Positions 6,181 to 8,973 of a stretch of 8,973 nt of DNA are shown here, piece by piece. Location of the stretch: positions 1 to 8,973 of the forward strand of contig RFIV01000205.1 of the NCBI GenBank assembly GCA_003695085.1. The letters run 5' to 3'. The translations under genes were made by a program, and so were the position numbers. The notes under the pieces were generated by a model that was given only the letters and a program-made list of their open reading frames with translations, had not been told where the DNA came from and searched no databases. Positions within the stretch are counted from its first letter, which is position 1, and the number at the start of each line of letters is the position of its first letter. Origin of the DNA: Gammaproteobacteria bacterium. GTDB taxonomy: Bacteria > Pseudomonadota > Gammaproteobacteria > Pseudomonadales > Oleiphilaceae.

Positions 6181-6840
6181 ATGACAAAGTGGAAGGCGGT
6201 GGTAGCCACCGGGATGCTGGCAGCAGGAAGCGCTCAGGCGAACCTGATCGTTAATGGTGACTTCGAAAACAATGTGGATACCTGGAGTGACTGCGGCAGC
6301 AGCTGGTGTGTCTACACGACGCTGGATGGCTGGAAAACAACTGGTGGACCAGGCATCGAAATCCAGACCAACAATACGGTCGTGCCTGCCCAGTCAGGCA
6401 CTCATTATGTGGAGCTGGATTCCGATAACGCGACCGACACCAACAGCACCATGTCGCAGGCTGTGAGTACCCTGAACGGCGGAACTTATACCCTGTCCTT
6501 CTGGTACCGGCCGCGTACCGACAATGGCGGGAATGATAATGGCATCAACGTGTTCTGGGATGCCTTTGGCGGCAAATTGCTCACGTTCAACGCCAGCAAT
6601 GAGGTGCTGAATCTTGAGAATTATCTTCGCAAGACCAGCAAGGACTGGATGAACTTCCAGATCGACTTGGTGGCTACCAGCAACGACATGGCGCTGTCCT
6701 TCCAGGCGGATGGCCGTGACAACACGCTGGGCGGTTTTATCGACAACGTGTCCCTGACGGCCAAGGTGCCCGAGCCGGCTTCTCTCGCGCTCATGGGGCT
6801 CGGGCTGGTCGCGCTGGGGTTGCGTCGGCGTCAGCGCTGA
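6181..6840 (+). CDS. Secreted PEP-CTERM sorting-domain protein
   Basis: A 219-residue exported protein of the exosortase/PEP-CTERM type. ATG 6181 is preferred to the GTG one codon earlier because GGAG (6169-6172) is well spaced for it. Residues 1-20 are a signal peptide with cleavage at AQA/NLI. The mature part opens with NLIVNGDFE and continues as a predicted beta-sandwich: GIEIQTNN (58-65), THYVELDSDNATDTNSTMSQ (74-93), YTLSFWYRPR (103-112), then FIDNVSLTA. This resembles DUF642-like carbohydrate-binding folds of PEP-CTERM proteins, though the substrate is unknown. C38 and C43 could form a disulfide. The C-terminus has VPEPASLALMGLGLVALG followed by RRRQR, a complete sorting tail (PEP at 197-199, helix, basic end). 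Exosortase, not in the window, should cleave near PEP and deliver the protein to the cell surface or exopolysaccharide. A strong terminator follows. Confidence 0.93.
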   Translation: MTKWKAVVATGMLAAGSAQANLIVNGDFENNVDTWSDCGSSWCVYTTLDGWKTTGGPGIEIQTNNTVVPAQSGTHYVELDSDNATDTNSTMSQAVSTLNGGTYTLSFWYRPRTDNGGNDNGINVFWDAFGGKLLTFNASNEVLNLENYLRKTSKDWMNFQIDLVATSNDMALSFQADGRDNTLGGFIDNVSLTAKVPEPASLALMGLGLVALGLRRRQR

Positions 6841-6892
6841 TACACGTCTGGCCTGTTGAATCATCTCTGGCACGGAAAAAAGTAGCGCAAAC

Positions 6893-6924
6893 AAAAACCC
6901 CCTCCGGCGCAGAGGGGGTTTTTA
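6893..6924. terminator. Bidirectional rho-independent terminator between convergent genes
   Basis: AAAAA, CCCCCTC (6898-6904), a 7-base loop, GAGGGGG (6912-6918) and TTTTT form a perfect stem with a T-run on each strand. It ends the plus-strand PEP-CTERM gene and can also end the minus-strand gene whose stop is at 6958. Confidence 0.93.
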
Positions 6925-6957
6925 TTGGAGGGGTGTATTCAGCCCCGGAGTTGCGGT

Positions 6958-7974
6958 TCAGCCGCGGGACAGGGTTTCCGAGAAGCGGTAGGTCTCCGCG
7001 CGGTGCTCGATCAGGTCCTGCAGCAAAGCCAGTACGACAGCGATGGCCTTTTCCACCCCTGAATTGTGCTGGGCAAGCTGCTGGCGTACTTCCTCATCTG
7101 CATCATGGTAAACCAGTGCCGGACGGCGTACCGGGTGATCGCCGTGAAACAGGGCTTCACGCAGGCGATGCAGCTCGTTGAAACAGTCGGCGGCTTCGGT
7201 GGGCTGACCCAGCGCCAGAATCACGCGCTCGCGCAGATGTGTCATGTCCGTCTCACGCTTGCAGCGCATCAGCATCTCCAGCTGGTTGGCCACCAGCATG
7301 GCAGTCCGCGCACCGTAGCGATAGCGTTGCTGGGCAATCTTGAGCATGTCGACCAGCACCTTGTTGATGTCCTTGAGGACGGTGTTCTTCTCGCTCACAC
7401 CGACCTGCTCCAGCCAGGTCCAGACCTGATTGAATGGCAAGTTCTCCATCTTCGGCCAGCCATTCTCGCGCGCCGCCTGCATGCCGTCATAGAACGCCTT
7501 GGAATCGAAGTCCTGGGCCTCGAAACGGTGAGCATGCTTGCCGGCAAAGCGTGTTTGCAGGAACTGGCAGGCACCGGGCTGAGACAGGTTGACACCCAGC
7601 AGCAGGGTTTGAATGAATACCGCGGCAGCATGGTAGCGGCTGTAGGGCGTCTCGCTCGCCTCCGCCACTTCCACGGTGATGTTCAGCCGGCTGTGGATGG
7701 GCACCGTTTCATCCTGAGCATGCTTCAGTCGCCACGCGTCGAAGCTGCCGGCTTCATTGACAATGCGTTCCATCAGTGTGATCAGCGGCTCGGCATCCAG
7801 CGTAATGTTGAAGGATTCCGGTGCGCCATTCAGTGGGTTTTCCACTTTGAACGGGCGGTTGCTGAACCAGCCATCCACCTCTTTCCAGAGGGCGACGGCG
7901 CGGCGGGTTTCGTCTTCGGTCCCGTGAGGGATTGCGTTGCCGATCTCGAGCTGAATGGTCTCGGTCGTCTGCAT
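6958..7974 (-). CDS. Uncharacterised 338-residue protein with a HEPN-like R-x4-H motif
   Basis: I do not recognise the family. The start is taken at ATG 7974, with GGAGA at 7985-7981 before it; the frame extends ten codons further upstream but without a ribosome binding site. It has no signal peptide and no membrane helix, so it is cytoplasmic. The N-terminal half is mixed, with SFNITLDAEPL (54-64) and HSRLNITVEVAEA (94-106) probably beta strands. From about 110 onward it is mostly helical, with a basic stretch QQRYRYGARTAMLVANQ (215-231). Near the end ELHRLREALFHGDHP (267-281) contains R272-x4-H277 followed by Gly, at the end of a helix. That is the form of the HEPN nuclease motif, and the helix LLQDLIEHRAE follows. 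A single motif is weak evidence. It lies 83 bases downstream of a PfkB kinase gene, with a hairpin between them. Confidence 0.8.
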   Translation of the reverse strand: MQTTETIQLEIGNAIPHGTEDETRRAVALWKEVDGWFSNRPFKVENPLNGAPESFNITLDAEPLITLMERIVNEAGSFDAWRLKHAQDETVPIHSRLNITVEVAEASETPYSRYHAAAVFIQTLLLGVNLSQPGACQFLQTRFAGKHAHRFEAQDFDSKAFYDGMQAARENGWPKMENLPFNQVWTWLEQVGVSEKNTVLKDINKVLVDMLKIAQQRYRYGARTAMLVANQLEMLMRCKRETDMTHLRERVILALGQPTEAADCFNELHRLREALFHGDHPVRRPALVYHDADEEVRQQLAQHNSGVEKAIAVVLALLQDLIEHRAETYRFSETLSRG

Positions 7975-8016
7975 GCGAACTCTCCGTCTCAAATCTGGAG
8001 CCAATAGTAGGGAATC

Positions 8017-8037
8017 CGGGGGGCGAATGCCACCCCG
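8017..8037. other. GC-rich hairpin between the kinase and the HEPN-like gene
   Basis: CGGGG (8017-8021) pairs with CCCCG (8033-8037) and GGC (8022-8024) with GCC (8029-8031). This gives an 8-base-pair stem with one bulged A (8032) and a GAAT loop. On neither strand is it followed by a T-run, so it is not a standard terminator. It could trim or partly end the kinase transcript, or shape the leader of the downstream gene. Confidence 0.5.
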
Positions 8038-8057
8038 AACAGGCCTTTCCGGCTGAA

Positions 8058-8973
8058 TCAGCCCAGAAGAGCGCCGGATGCCAGCGTCTCAATCTGCCGG
8101 GGCGAAGCTTCCACTCGGGCTTGCAGTTCCGGCCGCGTCAGCAGACCACCCTTGGCCCCTTTTTCGCTCAGTACGGATTCGGAGTTGGTCATCGCCAGGT
8201 CCAGTGCTTCGCGAGTGCCGAGTCCCATCTGCAGCGCAGCGGTAAAGGTGGCGGCAAAAGCGTCGCCCGCACCGGTGGTCTCTACAATCGTCAGGTTGGG
8301 GTGCGGCTTGCCATGATACAAGTGCTTGCGATCATAGACCCAGGCACCGCGTGCGCCATCAGTGATGACGAAGTACTGAGGCGGCAGCTTGGCCAGCTGT
8401 GCGACCAATTCCTCGATAGCGGGCAGCTGAATGTAACTCAGCCCCAGCAGCTTGCAGGCTTCCTCGCGGTTCATCACCAGCAGCGTGGCGTTGTCGATCA
8501 CGTCCTTCAGGGCCTGGTACCCCAGTTTGGCCTGATAGTTACTGGGATTGAAGGCCAGTTTGAAAGTATGGGGCTTGCGCAGCAGCTGGCATACGGTATC
8601 GAAGCTGCCGTTGAGCATGCTCGACAAGTACACCCAGTCGGCCTCAAATTCAGGGATGTCTTCCGGGTACAGATTGTCGTTGGCCCCCTTGTAGGCCAGG
8701 ATGGAGCGGTCGTCTTTGATGCTGTTGAGAATCACTGAAAGCCCGGTCTGGCCGCCCTGGGCACCGATGAATTCGACATTCTCGCGGTGCAGGCTGTCGA
8801 GCACGAACTCGGCGCTGGCATCATCGCCCAGCTTGCCCAGAAAGGCAGTCTTCAGGCCGAGCTTTGAAAACGCCACGGCGGTGTTGGTGCCGCCGCCGCC
8901 GGTGGTGGTCTTGAGTTCCTTGATAAGCAGCTTGCTGCCAAGAGGGAAGGCGATGAGTTCTTCGTGGGTGGAG
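8058..8973 (-). CDS. PfkB-family carbohydrate (or nucleoside) kinase, 5' end outside window
   Basis: A cytoplasmic ribokinase-fold enzyme that transfers phosphate from ATP to a sugar or nucleoside. The frame is open from the right edge of the window and ends at TGA 8060-8058, so 305 codons are present and a short N-terminal part is missing. Internal GTG 8876 is not the true start, since the family's first signature lies before it: TTTGGGGTNTAVAFSKLG, with the family's GG and Asn. Next comes FLGKLGDD, and the C-terminal signature ETTGAGDAFAATFTAAL contains the anion hole and the catalytic Asp of GAGD. Between them are FNPSNYQAKLGYQALKD, LLVMNREEACKLLG (the family's NxxE) and FVITDGARGAWVYD, all typical. 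The substrate cannot be read from these motifs; ribokinase-, fructokinase- and adenosine-kinase-like roles are all possible. No transporter or pathway gene nearby narrows it. Confidence 0.93.
   Translation of the reverse strand, partial: STHEELIAFPLGSKLLIKELKTTTGGGGTNTAVAFSKLGLKTAFLGKLGDDASAEFVLDSLHRENVEFIGAQGGQTGLSVILNSIKDDRSILAYKGANDNLYPEDIPEFEADWVYLSSMLNGSFDTVCQLLRKPHTFKLAFNPSNYQAKLGYQALKDVIDNATLLVMNREEACKLLGLSYIQLPAIEELVAQLAKLPPQYFVITDGARGAWVYDRKHLYHGKPHPNLTIVETTGAGDAFAATFTAALQMGLGTREALDLAMTNSESVLSEKGAKGGLLTRPELQARVEASPRQIETLASGALLG

Noticed and set aside
6045..6254. 70-codon frame in the gap before the PEP-CTERM gene
   Set aside because: It overlaps the PEP-CTERM start out of frame and covers the likely promoters. 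Its translation is Met-rich and shows no family signature.
7066..8007. 313-codon plus-strand frame opposite the HEPN-like gene
   Set aside because: It is antisense, rich in Gln, His and Leu, with no domain. The minus-strand gene has a ribosome binding site and shares the bidirectional terminator.

Overview
The window is chromosomal DNA of moderately high GC, densely packed with genes. It most resembles an environmental gammaproteobacterium. The grounds are the style of the BioA, YgjP-type metallopeptidase, CHASE-GGDEF and PEP-CTERM proteins, Shine-Dalgarno-led starts and short gaps. The genus cannot be told from this sequence. No rRNA, tRNA, CRISPR array, transposase or integrase is visible, and no gene-free stretch exceeds 300 bases; the longest gap is 214 bases (5967-6180).

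Layout, plus strand. Positions 1-1145 hold a two-gene thiol-histidine module: the 3' end of an EgtB/OvoA-type sulfoxide synthase, overlapped by ATGA with a stand-alone OvoA-type 4-mercaptohistidine N1-methyltransferase. These two activities are fused in many OvoA proteins. A 117-base gap leads to two overlapping orphan genes (1263-1598 and 1592-2077), one for a small Cys-containing protein and one for a secreted protein. Both are of lower GC than their neighbours. Next come a YgjP/DUF45 zinc metallopeptidase (2096-2671), bioA for biotin synthesis (2731-4086), a small two-helix membrane protein (4161-4493) and a membrane-bound CHASE-GGDEF diguanylate cyclase with a TTG start (4566-5966). After the longest gap, which carries candidate sigma-70 and sigma-54 promoters, lies a secreted PEP-CTERM protein (6181-6840), closed by a strong bidirectional terminator.

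Minus strand. Converging on that terminator are a 338-residue protein of unknown function with a HEPN-like R-x4-H motif (7974-6958) and, upstream of it, a PfkB-family sugar or nucleoside kinase whose 5' end lies outside the window. A strong GC hairpin without a T-run sits between these two genes.

The genes do not form one pathway. The likely functional groupings are ovothiol-type redox thiol synthesis (1-1145), the orphan exported pair, and a possible surface/biofilm pairing of c-di-GMP synthesis with a PEP-CTERM surface protein. I saw no clear new defence or mobile system. The most unusual items are the split ovothiol module, the orphan overlapping pair, the sigma-54-like site before the PEP-CTERM gene, and the HEPN-like motif.
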